Shown in pieces: positions 8,601 to 16,928 of a DNA stretch of 64,000 nucleotides (positions within the stretch are counted from its first letter, which is position 1; each line of letters opens with the position of its first letter). Under the pieces are notes generated by a model. The model searched no databases and had not been told where the DNA came from. It saw nothing but the letters and a program-made list of their open reading frames with translations. The translations under genes and the position numbers were made by a program. Origin of the DNA: Nocardioides sp. Root140 (GTDB lineage: Bacteria; Actinomycetota; Actinomycetes; Propionibacteriales; Nocardioidaceae); contig NZ_LMFI01000010.1 of the NCBI RefSeq assembly GCF_001426745.1, forward strand, positions 1,536,652 through 1,600,651, in the 5' to 3' direction.

Positions 8601-9296
8601 TCATGCCGGCACCCTGGCGCGCCGTTCCTTGATCAGTGCCTTCGCCTTCTTCACGCACGCTGACGCGTCGGGAGCGTAGCCGTCGGCGCCCACCGCGTCG
8701 GCGTACTCCTGGGTCACCGGCGCGCCGCCGACCATCACGATCACGCTGTCGCGCACGCCGGACTTCTCCAGGGCGTTCATGTTGGCCTTGAACATCGGCA
8801 TCGTGGTGGTGAGGAACGCGGAGAACCCCACGATGTCGGGCTGATGCTCCTCGATGGCGGCGACGAACTTCTCGGGAGCGACCTGGACACCGAGGTCGAT
8901 CACCTCGAAGCCGGCGCCCTCGAGCATGATGTTGACGAGGTTCTTGCCGATGTCGTGCACATCGCCCTTGACGGTGCCCATGAGGAACTTGCCGATGGTC
9001 TCTGCGCCGGTCTCGGCGAGCAGGGGTCGCAGCACCTCCATGGCCCCGGCCATGGCCCGGCCGGCGATCAGCATCTCGGGGACGAAGAAGTCCCCGCGCT
9101 CGAACCGGGCACCGACCTCCTCGAGCGAGGGGATCAGTGCGTCGAAGAGCAGGGTCTGTGGCTCCATCTGGAGCGCGAGGCCCTGATGGGTGAGTTCGAG
9201 GACATGCGGGGCGTTGCCGACGAGGGTGTCGTCGTAGAGGCCCTGCAGGATCTCTTCGGGAGTCAGTTCTGGGGAGGTCAGCTTCGGGGAGGTCAT
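8601..9296 (-). CDS. Corrinoid (B12-binding) protein, MtgC/MttC-like
   Basis: A 231-residue protein with an N-terminal helical B12-cap domain (about 10-95) and a Rossmann-like cobalamin domain containing the base-off/His-on motif DVHDIGKN (112-119; His114 is the lower cobalt ligand), followed by GFSAFLTTT and VMVGGAPVT. It carries the methyl group between the substrate:corrinoid methyltransferase (the MttB-family protein at 10194) and the folate methyltransferase downstream. The ATG start overlaps the stop of the IclR gene (ATGA), so regulator and carrier are co-transcribed. Confidence 0.95.
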   Translation of the reverse strand: MTSPKLTSPELTPEEILQGLYDDTLVGNAPHVLELTHQGLALQMEPQTLLFDALIPSLEEVGARFERGDFFVPEMLIAGRAMAGAMEVLRPLLAETGAETIGKFLMGTVKGDVHDIGKNLVNIMLEGAGFEVIDLGVQVAPEKFVAAIEEHQPDIVGFSAFLTTTMPMFKANMNALEKSGVRDSVIVMVGGAPVTQEYADAVGADGYAPDASACVKKAKALIKERRARVPA

Positions 9297-10072
9297 GCCA
9301 CCCCCTCCTTTCGGGTTCGCCGTCGGAGCAGCACGGAGAGCTGGTCCGCCCGGTCGATCAGGGTGCGCCCGACGTCATCGAGCCGGCCTTGCAGCCGTTG
9401 GGTGGGGCCCGAGATGCCGAGCGCGGCGATCACCGTGCCGTCGGCGCCACGCACGGGGGCGGCCACGCCGGTGAGACCGATCTCCAGCTCGTCGACCGTG
9501 GTCGCGTAGCCGCGCCGACGCGCCTGGTCGAGGTGGCGGCGCAGGCCGTCGACGTCGGCGACGGTGTGCTCCGTGAGCTGGTCGAGGGGGCCGGACGGAA
9601 GGTCGAGGACGCCGTGGGTGAAGAGGATCTTGCCCAGAGCCGAGCAGTGCGCCGGCACCTCGACCTCGGTCCAGTCACGGGTGCCGAGCATGTAGGCCGT
9701 GTCGACCTGGGCGACCTGGACCACGCGGTCACCGCGCGTCACCGCGAGGTTGACGGTCTCGAGGCTGTCCTTTCCGACCTTCTGCATGGTCGGACGGGCC
9801 AGTCGGACCAGCTCCTCCCAGGGATCGTGCCGGGTGGCGTAGAGCCAGAACAGCGGGCCGGCGACGTAGGAGCCGTCGGCAGTGCGCTCGAGCAGCTCCG
9901 TGCGCTGGAGGGCCGTCAGCAGGCGTGAGGTGGTCGACTTCGGGAGGCCGCACTCCTCGAAGAGGTCGACGAAGCTCAGCGGCTCGTCGGCCTTCACCAC
10001 GGTGCGGATCAACGCGGCCGCACGGTCGAGGGCCTGGGTTCCGGTGACGGGCTCACTGCCGGTGTTGCTCAC
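9293..10072 (-). CDS. IclR-family regulator of the corrinoid operon
   Basis: A 259-residue regulator: winged helix-turn-helix at about residues 16-75 (FVDLFEECGLPKSTTSRLLTA as core) and an IclR effector domain with the CSALGKILF and GRRGYATTVDELEIGLTGVAAP-type segments. The GTG at 10072 is chosen because AAAGG lies five bases upstream; longer frames would cross the promoter of the divergent gene. It heads the leftward operon and faces the MttB-family gene across 121 bp that contain two copies of a candidate operator, so it probably controls both directions. The effector is unknown; glycine betaine or a relative is a reasonable guess. Confidence 0.9.
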   Translation of the reverse strand: MSNTGSEPVTGTQALDRAAALIRTVVKADEPLSFVDLFEECGLPKSTTSRLLTALQRTELLERTADGSYVAGPLFWLYATRHDPWEELVRLARPTMQKVGKDSLETVNLAVTRGDRVVQVAQVDTAYMLGTRDWTEVEVPAHCSALGKILFTHGVLDLPSGPLDQLTEHTVADVDGLRRHLDQARRRGYATTVDELEIGLTGVAAPVRGADGTVIAALGISGPTQRLQGRLDDVGRTLIDRADQLSVLLRRRTRKEGVA

Positions 10073-10112
10073 TTGTGCCTTTCTCGCGGTCGACTGGATC
10101 GGTTTCCGAGTG

Positions 10113-10147
10113 TTCCACATTATGGAACCACTGATCCATATTATGAG
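10113..10147. promoter_or_regulatory. Candidate IclR operator pair (ATTATG motif)
   Basis: In the divergent promoter region there is a palindrome TTCCACATTATGGAA (10113-10127) and a second, related copy TCCATATTATGAG (10135-10147). The copies start 21 bp apart, two helical turns, on the same face of the DNA. This fits the paired palindromes bound by IclR dimers. The AT-rich stretch stands out strongly from its surroundings. Confidence 0.6.
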
Positions 10148-10193
10148 GTTAGGATCTCGACAAGGGCAGGTCAAGAGCGACACAGGAGGACGC

Positions 10194-11633
10194 ATGTTCC
10201 GGAACCGCATGCCGCGCTACGAAGTGCTGTCGGCCGATGCGATGTCCACCCTCGACGGCGGGTGGCGACGCATCCTCACCGAGATCGGTGTGGAGTTCAT
10301 GGACGCGCGGGCACTGGAGCTCTTTCGCGCTGCAGGCCAGAAGGTCGAGGAGAACACCGTCTTCCTCGATCCGGAGTTCGTGCTGGCCCAGGTGGCCAAG
10401 GCGCCGGCCGAGTTTGACGTACAGGCCCGCAACCCGGACAACACCGTCCACATCGGTGGCGACGCGATGGCGTTCGCCGCCGTCTACGGCCCGCCCTTCG
10501 TCCGTGAGGGAGAGATGCGCCGTGACGCCACGATGGCCGACTTCCGAAACTTCAGCCGGTTGGCGCAGACGTTCCCGGTGCTCGACTCCGCCGGCGGAGT
10601 GATCTGCGAACCCAACGACACTCCGCTCGACAGTCGACACCTCGACATGACGCTGGCCCTGCTCACCGAGACCGACAAGGTGTTCATGGGCAACGTCGTC
10701 TCGGCGGTCAACGCCCGTGACGTGTTGTCGATGTGTGACATCGTCTTCGGCTCGCGGGAGGCGATCGAGAAGACGCCGGCCACGATCTCGCTGATCAACT
10801 GCAACTCGCCACTGCACTGGGACGACCGGATGCTGGAGTCGATGTTCGAGTACGTCGCGGCCGGTCAGCCGGTGATCCTCACGCCCTTCCTGCTGATGGG
10901 GGCGATGTCGCCGGTGACGGTGCCCGCGGCGCTGGTGCAGCAGATCGCCGAGGCGCTCTCCGGCATCGCGCTGGCCCAGCTGATCCGGCCGGGGACACCC
11001 GTGGTCTTCGGGTCGTTCCTCTCGAACATCGACATGCAGTCCGGCTCACCGACCTTCGGCACGCCGGAGTCCGGGATCGGGCTGCTGTGCACCGGCCAGA
11101 TCGCCCGCCACTTCGGGCTGCCCTTCCGCACCGGTGGCGGGCTGACCTCCTCCCAGGTCCCCGATGCGCAGTCCGGCTACGAGGCGCTGATGACCATGCT
11201 GCCGACCTTCCTGGCCGGGGCGAACTGGGTGATGCACGCGGCCGGCTGGTTGGAGGGTGGCCTGGTCTCGGGGTACGAGAAGTTCATCATCGACACCGAG
11301 ATCCTGCAGATGCTCGAGGCGGAGTTCACCCCGCTCGAGATCGACGAGGCGTCGCTGGCCTTCGACGCCCACAAGGAGGTCGGCCACGGCGGCCACTTCC
11401 TGGGCGCGCAGCACACCATGGAACGCTTCCGCACCTGCTTCTACCGACCGATGCTCTCCTCGTCGGAGAACTTCGAGCGCTGGACTCGAGGCGGCGGACT
11501 CGACACCGCGGCGCGTGCGGGAAACATCTACCGCACCAAGCTCGAGGAGTTCGAGCCGCCGGCGCTCGACGACGGCGTACGCCTGGAGCTGGAGGAGTTC
11601 GTGACCCGCCGCCGCAAGGAGCTCGGCGACTGA
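10194..11633 (+). CDS. MttB-family (non-pyrrolysine) amine:corrinoid methyltransferase, probable glycine betaine methyltransferase
   Basis: A 479-residue protein of the trimethylamine methyltransferase superfamily (COG5598). Typical segments are GVEFMDARALELFRAAGQ, NPDNTVHIGG, a central INCNSPLHWD, the QAGSPTFG-like IDMQSGSPTFGTPE, GLPFRTGGGLTSSQ, and the C-terminal KEVGHGGHFLGAQHTMERFR. The length is complete and there is no in-frame amber codon, so pyrrolysine is not used; such members include the glycine betaine methyltransferase MtgB. It should transfer one methyl from a quaternary amine to the corrinoid protein. ATG 10194 follows CAGGAGGA. The surrounding betaine genes favour glycine betaine; proline betaine or carnitine remain possible. 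Confidence 0.88.
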   Translation: MFRNRMPRYEVLSADAMSTLDGGWRRILTEIGVEFMDARALELFRAAGQKVEENTVFLDPEFVLAQVAKAPAEFDVQARNPDNTVHIGGDAMAFAAVYGPPFVREGEMRRDATMADFRNFSRLAQTFPVLDSAGGVICEPNDTPLDSRHLDMTLALLTETDKVFMGNVVSAVNARDVLSMCDIVFGSREAIEKTPATISLINCNSPLHWDDRMLESMFEYVAAGQPVILTPFLLMGAMSPVTVPAALVQQIAEALSGIALAQLIRPGTPVVFGSFLSNIDMQSGSPTFGTPESGIGLLCTGQIARHFGLPFRTGGGLTSSQVPDAQSGYEALMTMLPTFLAGANWVMHAAGWLEGGLVSGYEKFIIDTEILQMLEAEFTPLEIDEASLAFDAHKEVGHGGHFLGAQHTMERFRTCFYRPMLSSSENFERWTRGGGLDTAARAGNIYRTKLEEFEPPALDDGVRLELEEFVTRRRKELGD

Positions 11634-11651
11634 CTCTCTGCCACCTCACGA

Positions 11652-11741
11652 TGTTCACTTGAACATGCAGTTCGCGCACGTGCCCGCCCGCTCGCGCTCG
11701 GACAACGGCACGTCGGGCTGAACTGTATGTCCAAGTGAACA
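11652..11741. repeat. Long inverted repeat sharing a core with the one at 63029
   Basis: Arms 11652-11673 (starting TGTTCACTTGAACATGCAG) and 11720-11741 match at 20 of 22 positions, with a 46-base loop that holds a smaller stem around CACGTGCC. It lies between the convergent methyltransferase and purU genes and may end transcription from both. Bases 11662-11677 (AACATGCAGTTCGCGC) recur exactly, inverted, at 63090-63105. Confidence 0.75.
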
Positions 11742-11782
11742 CTTCGCTGGCGAGGGCCGACCAGCAGTGCCCGGGACCAGGG

Positions 11783-12670
11783 TCAGCGGAAGACGACGGT
11801 GCGGGGGCCGTTGAGCAGCACCCGGGACTCGGAGTGCCAACGGACCGCCCGTGAGAGCACCTGGGCCTCCACGTCGCGTCCGGCGGAGACGAGCTGTGCC
11901 TGGTTGTGGTTGTGATCGACCCGCATCACGTCCTGTTCGATGATCGGCCCCTCGTCGAGGTCGGCGGTGACGTAGTGGGCGGTGGCGCCGACGAGCTTCA
12001 CTCCCCGGTCGAAGGCCTGGTGGTAGGGCTTGGCGCCCTTGAAGCTCGGCAGGAACGAGTGGTGGATGTTGATCGCCTTGCCGGACAGCGCACGGCACAT
12101 CGGATCGGAGAGCACCTGCATGTAGCGCGCCAGTACGACGAGGTGCACCTCGTGCTCGGCGACGAGGCGCAACACCTCCGCCTCGGCCTCGGGCTTGGTC
12201 GCGGCAGTCACCGGAATGTGGTGGAAGTCGATGTCGTAGGACCGGACCAGGGCCTCGGCGTCGGGGTGATTGGAGACGACGGCGGGGATCTCGATCTGCA
12301 GGGCCCCGGTGGACGTGCGGAAGAGGAGGTCGTTGAGACAGTGGAGGTGCCTGGAGACCATGATCAAGGTGCGGTACGGCGCAGCGGCGTCCCACATCTC
12401 GAAGGTCATCGACAGCTGCGCGGCCACGGTGGCGAAGTCCTCGCGGAGTGTGGCGACGTCGGGCACCGCACCCTCGACCTCGAAGTCGATGCGCATGAAG
12501 AATCGATTGGTGAGCCGGTCACCGAACTGCTGGCTCTCGATGATGTTGCCACGGTTGCGCACCAGGAACTCCGACACGGCGTGCACGATGCCGGGGCGGT
12601 CGGGACAGACCAGGGTGAGGACGAAGTCACCGGCCGGGTCGCCGGCGTTGGCGGAGTAGCGGAGAACCAT
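11783..12670 (-). CDS. purU: Formyltetrahydrofolate deformylase
   Basis: A 295-residue protein with an N-terminal ACT domain (about 15-90, CPDRPGIVHAVSEFLVRN) and a formyl-transferase domain with the catalytic triad context INIHHSFLPSFKGAKPYHQA (Asn, His) and ADLDEGPIIEQD (Asp). PurU hydrolyses 10-formyl-THF to formate and free THF. Here it probably drains folate-bound one-carbon units produced by demethylation and regenerates THF as methyl acceptor. ATG 12670 has AGGGG six bases upstream; a TTG 21 bp earlier is less likely. It is divergent from the second IclR gene and shares its operator region. Confidence 0.93.
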   Translation of the reverse strand: MVLRYSANAGDPAGDFVLTLVCPDRPGIVHAVSEFLVRNRGNIIESQQFGDRLTNRFFMRIDFEVEGAVPDVATLREDFATVAAQLSMTFEMWDAAAPYRTLIMVSRHLHCLNDLLFRTSTGALQIEIPAVVSNHPDAEALVRSYDIDFHHIPVTAATKPEAEAEVLRLVAEHEVHLVVLARYMQVLSDPMCRALSGKAINIHHSFLPSFKGAKPYHQAFDRGVKLVGATAHYVTADLDEGPIIEQDVMRVDHNHNQAQLVSAGRDVEAQVLSRAVRWHSESRVLLNGPRTVVFR

Positions 12671-12700
12671 GGTGACCCCTGTTCGGTGCAACGACGGACT

Positions 12701-12737
12701 GTTGCGTAGTTCGCGTCATCAGTCTGCGATACGCAAC
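12701..12737. promoter_or_regulatory. Candidate operator of the second IclR regulator, divergent purU/iclR
   Basis: An inverted repeat GTTGCGTA (12701-12708) / TACGCAAC (12730-12737) lies between the two divergent start codons. Related GTTGCG sites occur at 13612-13648 and 21181-21197, before the other two betaine operons. This points to one regulon, most simply under the IclR protein encoded beside it. Confidence 0.55.
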
Positions 12738-12772
12738 AGCGGCTGCGCCAGTGCCTGCGCTAATGTCGCGTC

Positions 12773-13543
12773 ATGGACAAGCCCCGCACCGTCGACGGAG
12801 TCCAGTCCGTCGACCGCGCGTTGAGCATCCTCGAGGGCATTGCCCGCGTCGGGGTGGCCGGAGTCACGGAGATCGCGGGCGAGCTTGGGGTCCACAAGAG
12901 CACCGCGTTCCGCCTGGTGGCCACGCTCGAGTCGCACGGGCTCGTGGAACAGACGGCCGAGCGTGGCAAGTACCGCCTCGGCATGGGCATCCTGCGCCTC
13001 GCCGGTGCCGCCACGGCCCGGCTCGACGTGGTCCAGGAGGCGCGTCCGGTCTGCCGGAACCTGGCCGCCGAGACCGGGGAGACGGTGAACATCGCGGTGC
13101 TCTCCGAGCACTCGGCGCTCTATCTCGACCAGGTTGCGGGGTCCTCGGCGTTGCAGTCACACAACTGGGTCGGCCAGCACATCCCCCTGCATGCGACCAG
13201 CAACGGCAAGATCCTGCTCAGCAGTCTCGACCCGGACGAGCTGGACGACTTCCTCGGCGCCCTCCCGGCGTACACCGAGCTGACGATCACCCGGAAGGGC
13301 AAGCTGCGCAAGGAGCTCGATCATGTCCGCGAGGTCGGGTATGCCGTGGCGGTCGACGAGCTGGAGGTCGGCCTCACGGCCGTGGCGGCACCGATCCGCA
13401 ACGCCCACGACGACGTCATCGCCTCGATGAGTGTCTCGGGCCCCACGCTGCGGCTGCAACAGCAGCGCGTGGACGAGGTCGTCGAGCAACTGGTGGCGGC
13501 GGCCACCGAGGTGTCGTACCGCTTGGGCTGGGGTCACCGTTAG
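12773..13543 (+). CDS. IclR-family regulator (choline/betaine regulon)
   Basis: A 256-residue regulator with winged helix-turn-helix (residues 10-70, VTEIAGELGVHKSTAFRLVA) and an IclR effector domain (residues 90-250: HIPLHATSNGKILLS, EVGYAVAVDELEVGLTAVAAP). It is only moderately similar to the IclR protein at 9293-10072. The gene is divergent from purU and upstream of the dehydrogenase and transporter operon. Shared palindromes in three promoters suggest it controls purU, itself, the choline-to-betaine/uptake operon and the dimethylglycine operon. Effector unknown. Confidence 0.9.
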   Translation: MDKPRTVDGVQSVDRALSILEGIARVGVAGVTEIAGELGVHKSTAFRLVATLESHGLVEQTAERGKYRLGMGILRLAGAATARLDVVQEARPVCRNLAAETGETVNIAVLSEHSALYLDQVAGSSALQSHNWVGQHIPLHATSNGKILLSSLDPDELDDFLGALPAYTELTITRKGKLRKELDHVREVGYAVAVDELEVGLTAVAAPIRNAHDDVIASMSVSGPTLRLQQQRVDEVVEQLVAAATEVSYRLGWGHR

Positions 13544-13611
13544 GGCAAGTTTCGTCGACCCACTTGACGCCGTCCGGTGAGGGGGCAATCCTGCAAAAGG
13601 GTGACCTGGTC

Positions 13612-13648
13612 GTTGCGCGACATGAAACCTGTTGCGTGATACGCGATC
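13612..13648 (+). promoter_or_regulatory. Candidate operator before the dehydrogenase-transporter operon
   Basis: Two GTTGCG-type half sites, GTTGCGCGA at 13612-13620 and GTTGCGTGATACGCGATC at 13631-13648 (with the small palindrome GCGT-GAT-ACGC inside), lie 19 bp apart directly upstream of the aldehyde dehydrogenase start. They resemble the sites at 12701-12737 and 21181-21197. Confidence 0.5.
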
Positions 13649-13663
13649 ACATCGTCCGGAGAG

Positions 13664-15148
13664 GTGGGGCCAGAGGTGCCGGAGATCTACATTGACGGCG
13701 AGTGGTGTGCCGCGCGCGGCGGGGGGCGGCGCGAGATCCGGTGCCCGGCCGACGGCAGCCTGGTCGCCGAGGTGGACGAGGGAGACTCCGCCGACACCGA
13801 CGCCGCGATCGCGGCCGCGCACCGTGCGTTCCATGCCGGACCATGGCCCGGAACGGTGGCCCGGGAGCGTGGCGACCTGCTGCTGCGGGTGGCCGACCTG
13901 CTCGAGCGGGACAAGGATGCCGTGGCGCGTGCGGAGTCCCTCGACACCGGAAAGCGCCTGGTCGAGAGCGAGTACGACGTGGCCGACGTGGTGGGCGTGT
14001 TCCGTCACTACGGTCACGTGGCCGCCGAGGACGCGGGCCGGGTCGTCGACACCGGGAACCGCGACGTGGCCAGCTCCGTCGTCCACGAACCCCTCGGCGT
14101 GTGCGGGCTGATCACCCCGTGGAACTATCCGCTGCTGCAGACCTCCTGGAAGGTCGCGCCCTGCCTGGCAGCCGGCAACACGTTCGTGCTCAAACCGAGT
14201 GAGATCACGCCGCACTCCGCGATCCACCTGATGCGCATCCTCGGCGAGGCGGGCCTTCCGGCGGGAGTGGGCAACCTGGTCCTCGGCGACGGTCCCGGGG
14301 CCGGCAGTCCGTTGAGCACCGACCCGCGCGTCGACCTGGTGTCGTTCACCGGGAGCCTGGCGGTCGGCAAGCTGCTGATGGCCAACGCCGCCGGCACCGT
14401 GAAGCGGGTCGCGCTCGAGCTGGGTGGCAAGAACCCCAACGTGGTCTTCGCCGACGCACCTCGAGAGGCAGCCCTCGACATGGCGCTGACCGCGGTCTTC
14501 CTTCATTCGGGCCAGGTCTGCTCGGCCGGCGCCCGCCTGGTCGTCGAGGAGTCGATCCACGACGAGTTCGTGGACGCCCTGGTCGAGCGGGCCAGGCTGA
14601 TCCGGCTCGGCGGACCCTTTGACACGGAGGCCGAGACCGGTCCGCTGACCAGTGCTGCCCACCGTGCCAAGGTCGAGGCGTACGTCGAGGCGGGAATCGC
14701 CGAGGGGGCGGTGCTCCGGTGCGGTGGAGCCAGGCCCGACGACCCGGCGCTGGCCAGCGGGTTCTACTACCTGCCCACGGTGCTCGACGGATGCACAAGC
14801 GACATGTCGGTCACCCAGGACGAGTCCTTCGGTCCGGTGCTCACGGTGGAGACCTTCACCGACGAGGACGACGCGGTGCGCATCGCCAACGACAGCATCT
14901 ACGGCCTGGCCGGCGCGGTGTGGACCGGTGACGCCGGCCGCGGCCAGCGGATGGCGCGCCGACTGCGCATGGGCACCGTGTGGATCAACGACTACCACCC
15001 CTACGTGCCGCAGGCCGAGTGGGGCGGGTTCAAGCAGTCCGGGATCGGGCGCGAGCTCGGTCGCGCGGGGCTGGAGGAGTACCAGGAGACCAAGCACATC
15101 TGGCAGAACCTGCGACCAGAACCACAGGGGTGGTTCGACGGGGCGTGA
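13664..15148 (+). CDS. betB: Aldehyde dehydrogenase, probable betaine aldehyde dehydrogenase
   Basis: A 494-residue NAD(P)-dependent aldehyde dehydrogenase with complete catalytic set: Asn154 (TPWNYPLLQ), Lys177 (VLKPSE), Glu252 (LELGGKNPN) and nucleophile Cys286 (HSGQVCSAGA), plus the NAD-binding FTGSLAVGK. The neighbouring choline-type dehydrogenase and betaine transporter suggest that it oxidises betaine aldehyde to glycine betaine. GTG 13664 is taken as start, with GGAGAG just upstream; GTG 13676 is an alternative. First gene of a four- or five-gene operon that continues through the ABC transporter. Confidence 0.87.
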   Translation: MGPEVPEIYIDGEWCAARGGGRREIRCPADGSLVAEVDEGDSADTDAAIAAAHRAFHAGPWPGTVARERGDLLLRVADLLERDKDAVARAESLDTGKRLVESEYDVADVVGVFRHYGHVAAEDAGRVVDTGNRDVASSVVHEPLGVCGLITPWNYPLLQTSWKVAPCLAAGNTFVLKPSEITPHSAIHLMRILGEAGLPAGVGNLVLGDGPGAGSPLSTDPRVDLVSFTGSLAVGKLLMANAAGTVKRVALELGGKNPNVVFADAPREAALDMALTAVFLHSGQVCSAGARLVVEESIHDEFVDALVERARLIRLGGPFDTEAETGPLTSAAHRAKVEAYVEAGIAEGAVLRCGGARPDDPALASGFYYLPTVLDGCTSDMSVTQDESFGPVLTVETFTDEDDAVRIANDSIYGLAGAVWTGDAGRGQRMARRLRMGTVWINDYHPYVPQAEWGGFKQSGIGRELGRAGLEEYQETKHIWQNLRPEPQGWFDGA

Positions 15149-15197
15149 CAGCGTGACAGGCCGCGGAGAGCCGAATCGTGAAAGGGAGTGGGTGCGC

Positions 15198-16928
15198 ATG
15201 ACCGATCGCTACGACTTCGTCATTGTCGGAGGCGGCTCCGCCGGGTGCGCCCTCGCCAACAGACTCTCGGCCGACCCCGCGACCACGGTGCTCGTGCTCG
15301 AGGCAGGGCGCAACGACTACAAGATCGACCCCTTCATCCACATGCCGGCGGCGCTGCCGTTCCCGATCGGCAGCCGGTTCTACGACTGGAAGTACGAGTC
15401 GGAGCCCGAGCCGCACATGGATGGCCGACGGGTCTACCACGCCCGCGGCAAGGTGCTCGGCGGCTCCAGCAGCATCAACGGCATGATCTTCCAGCGCGGC
15501 AACCCGCTCGACTACGAGCGTTGGGCCGCCGACGACGGCATGGAGACCTGGGGCTACGCCCACTGCCTGCCCTACTTCAAGCGCATGGAGACCCTCCTGC
15601 TTCCCGACGGCAGCGTCGGCGCGGACCGGTGGCGTGGGGGCAGCGGGCCGCTCCGACTGGAGCGTGGCCCGGCACTCAACCCGCTCTTCGGGGCGTTCTT
15701 CGAGGCGGCCCAGCAGGCGGGTCATCCGCTGACCGACGACGTCAACGGCTACCGCCAGGAGGGCTTCGCCCGTTTCGACCGCAATGTCTTCCACGGCCGT
15801 CGCTTCTCGGCCGCGCAGGCCTATCTGCACCCGGTGATGCATCGCCCCAACCTCGACGTGAAGACCTATGCGTTCGTCGGGGGCCTGGTCTTCGAGGGTC
15901 AACGTGCCGTGGGCGTCGAGTGGTCGCGTGGCCGCAGCAGGCACACGACGTACGCCGACGAGGTCATCCTGTGTGGTGGGGCGATCAACTCGCCGCAGCT
16001 GCTGCAGCTGTCCGGCATCGGCAACGCCGCGGAGCTGGAGGCGCTCGGCATCACGCCGCGCCACGACCTTCCCGGGGTCGGGGAGAACTTGCAGGACCAC
16101 CTCGAGGTCTACATCCAGTACGCCGCCACGCAGCCGGTGTCGATCGCCCCCGGACTCAAGTGGCGCAACCGTCCCAAGCTGGCCGCCGACTGGCTCTTCC
16201 GTCGCAAGGGCCTGGGTGCCACGAACCACTTCGAGGGCGGCGGGTTCGTCCGCGGGAACGACCGGGTCGACTACCCGAACCTGATGTTCCACTTCCTGCC
16301 GATCGCGATCCGGTACGACGGCAGCGCTCCGGTGGGCCTGGAGAAGGGTGCCCACGGCTACCAGGTGCACATCGGGCCGATGTACTCCGACGTCCGGGGC
16401 AGCGTGAAGGTCACCTCCACCGACCCGTCGCGGCATCCGGCACTGCGCTTCAACTACCTCTCCACCGAGCAGGACCGCCAGGAGTGGGTGGAGGCGATCC
16501 GGGTGGCCCGCGACATCCTCGAGCAACCGGCGTTCGCCCCGTTCAACGGCGGCGAGGTGTCACCGGGACCGGGGGTGGAGACCGACGAGGAGATCCTCGA
16601 CTGGGTGGCCAAGGATGCCGAGACCGCGCTGCACCCGTCGTGCACGACCCGCATGGGCACCGACCCGATGAGCGTGCTCGACCCGACGTCGTTGCGGGTG
16701 CACGGCATCGACGGGCTGCGGGTGGTCGATGCGTCGGCGATGCCGTACGTCACGAACGGCAACATCTATGCGCCCGTGATGATGCTGGCCGAGAAGGCCG
16801 CCGACCTGATCCTCGGGAACACTCCGCTGGCGCCGGACCCCGCGCCGTACTACCGCTACCGCGACGGCACGCCGCTCCATCCACCGGGCGACCCACGCAA
16901 CTCCATCGATGAGGCAGGTACACGATGA
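15198..16928 (+). CDS. betA: GMC-family FAD oxidoreductase, probable choline dehydrogenase
   Basis: A 576-residue GMC flavoprotein: FAD-binding FVIVGGGSAGCALANRL at residues 8-24, GKVLGGSSSINGM at about 92-104, the second GMC signature in GGAINSPQLLQLSGIG, and the active-site His at about 479 (HPSCTTRMG) with Asn in YVTNGNIYAP. Length and motifs match BetA-type choline dehydrogenases, which oxidise choline to betaine aldehyde and pass electrons to the respiratory chain. Starts at ATG 15198, 50 bp after betB; ends overlapping the ATPase gene (ATGA). Another alcohol substrate is possible but context favours choline. Confidence 0.87.
   Translation: MTDRYDFVIVGGGSAGCALANRLSADPATTVLVLEAGRNDYKIDPFIHMPAALPFPIGSRFYDWKYESEPEPHMDGRRVYHARGKVLGGSSSINGMIFQRGNPLDYERWAADDGMETWGYAHCLPYFKRMETLLLPDGSVGADRWRGGSGPLRLERGPALNPLFGAFFEAAQQAGHPLTDDVNGYRQEGFARFDRNVFHGRRFSAAQAYLHPVMHRPNLDVKTYAFVGGLVFEGQRAVGVEWSRGRSRHTTYADEVILCGGAINSPQLLQLSGIGNAAELEALGITPRHDLPGVGENLQDHLEVYIQYAATQPVSIAPGLKWRNRPKLAADWLFRRKGLGATNHFEGGGFVRGNDRVDYPNLMFHFLPIAIRYDGSAPVGLEKGAHGYQVHIGPMYSDVRGSVKVTSTDPSRHPALRFNYLSTEQDRQEWVEAIRVARDILEQPAFAPFNGGEVSPGPGVETDEEILDWVAKDAETALHPSCTTRMGTDPMSVLDPTSLRVHGIDGLRVVDASAMPYVTNGNIYAPVMMLAEKAADLILGNTPLAPDPAPYYRYRDGTPLHPPGDPRNSIDEAGTR

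Noticed and set aside
5430..8663. A 1,077-codon plus-strand frame across RACo and the methyltransferase genes
   Set aside because: It is the antisense shadow of well-supported minus-strand genes with complete motifs. Similar long shadows at 13157-15199, 21167-23590 and 27872-29779 were rejected for the same reason.
10194..11633. Possible pyrrolysine-containing trimethylamine methyltransferase
   Set aside because: The frame is uninterrupted over the full family length, with no in-frame TAG, so it belongs to the non-pyrrolysine branch. No pyrrolysine genes are seen.
13560..13600. Sigma-70 promoter before betB (TTGACG near 13564 with AATCCT 17 bp downstream)
   Set aside because: The -10 candidate is too far from consensus to call with confidence.
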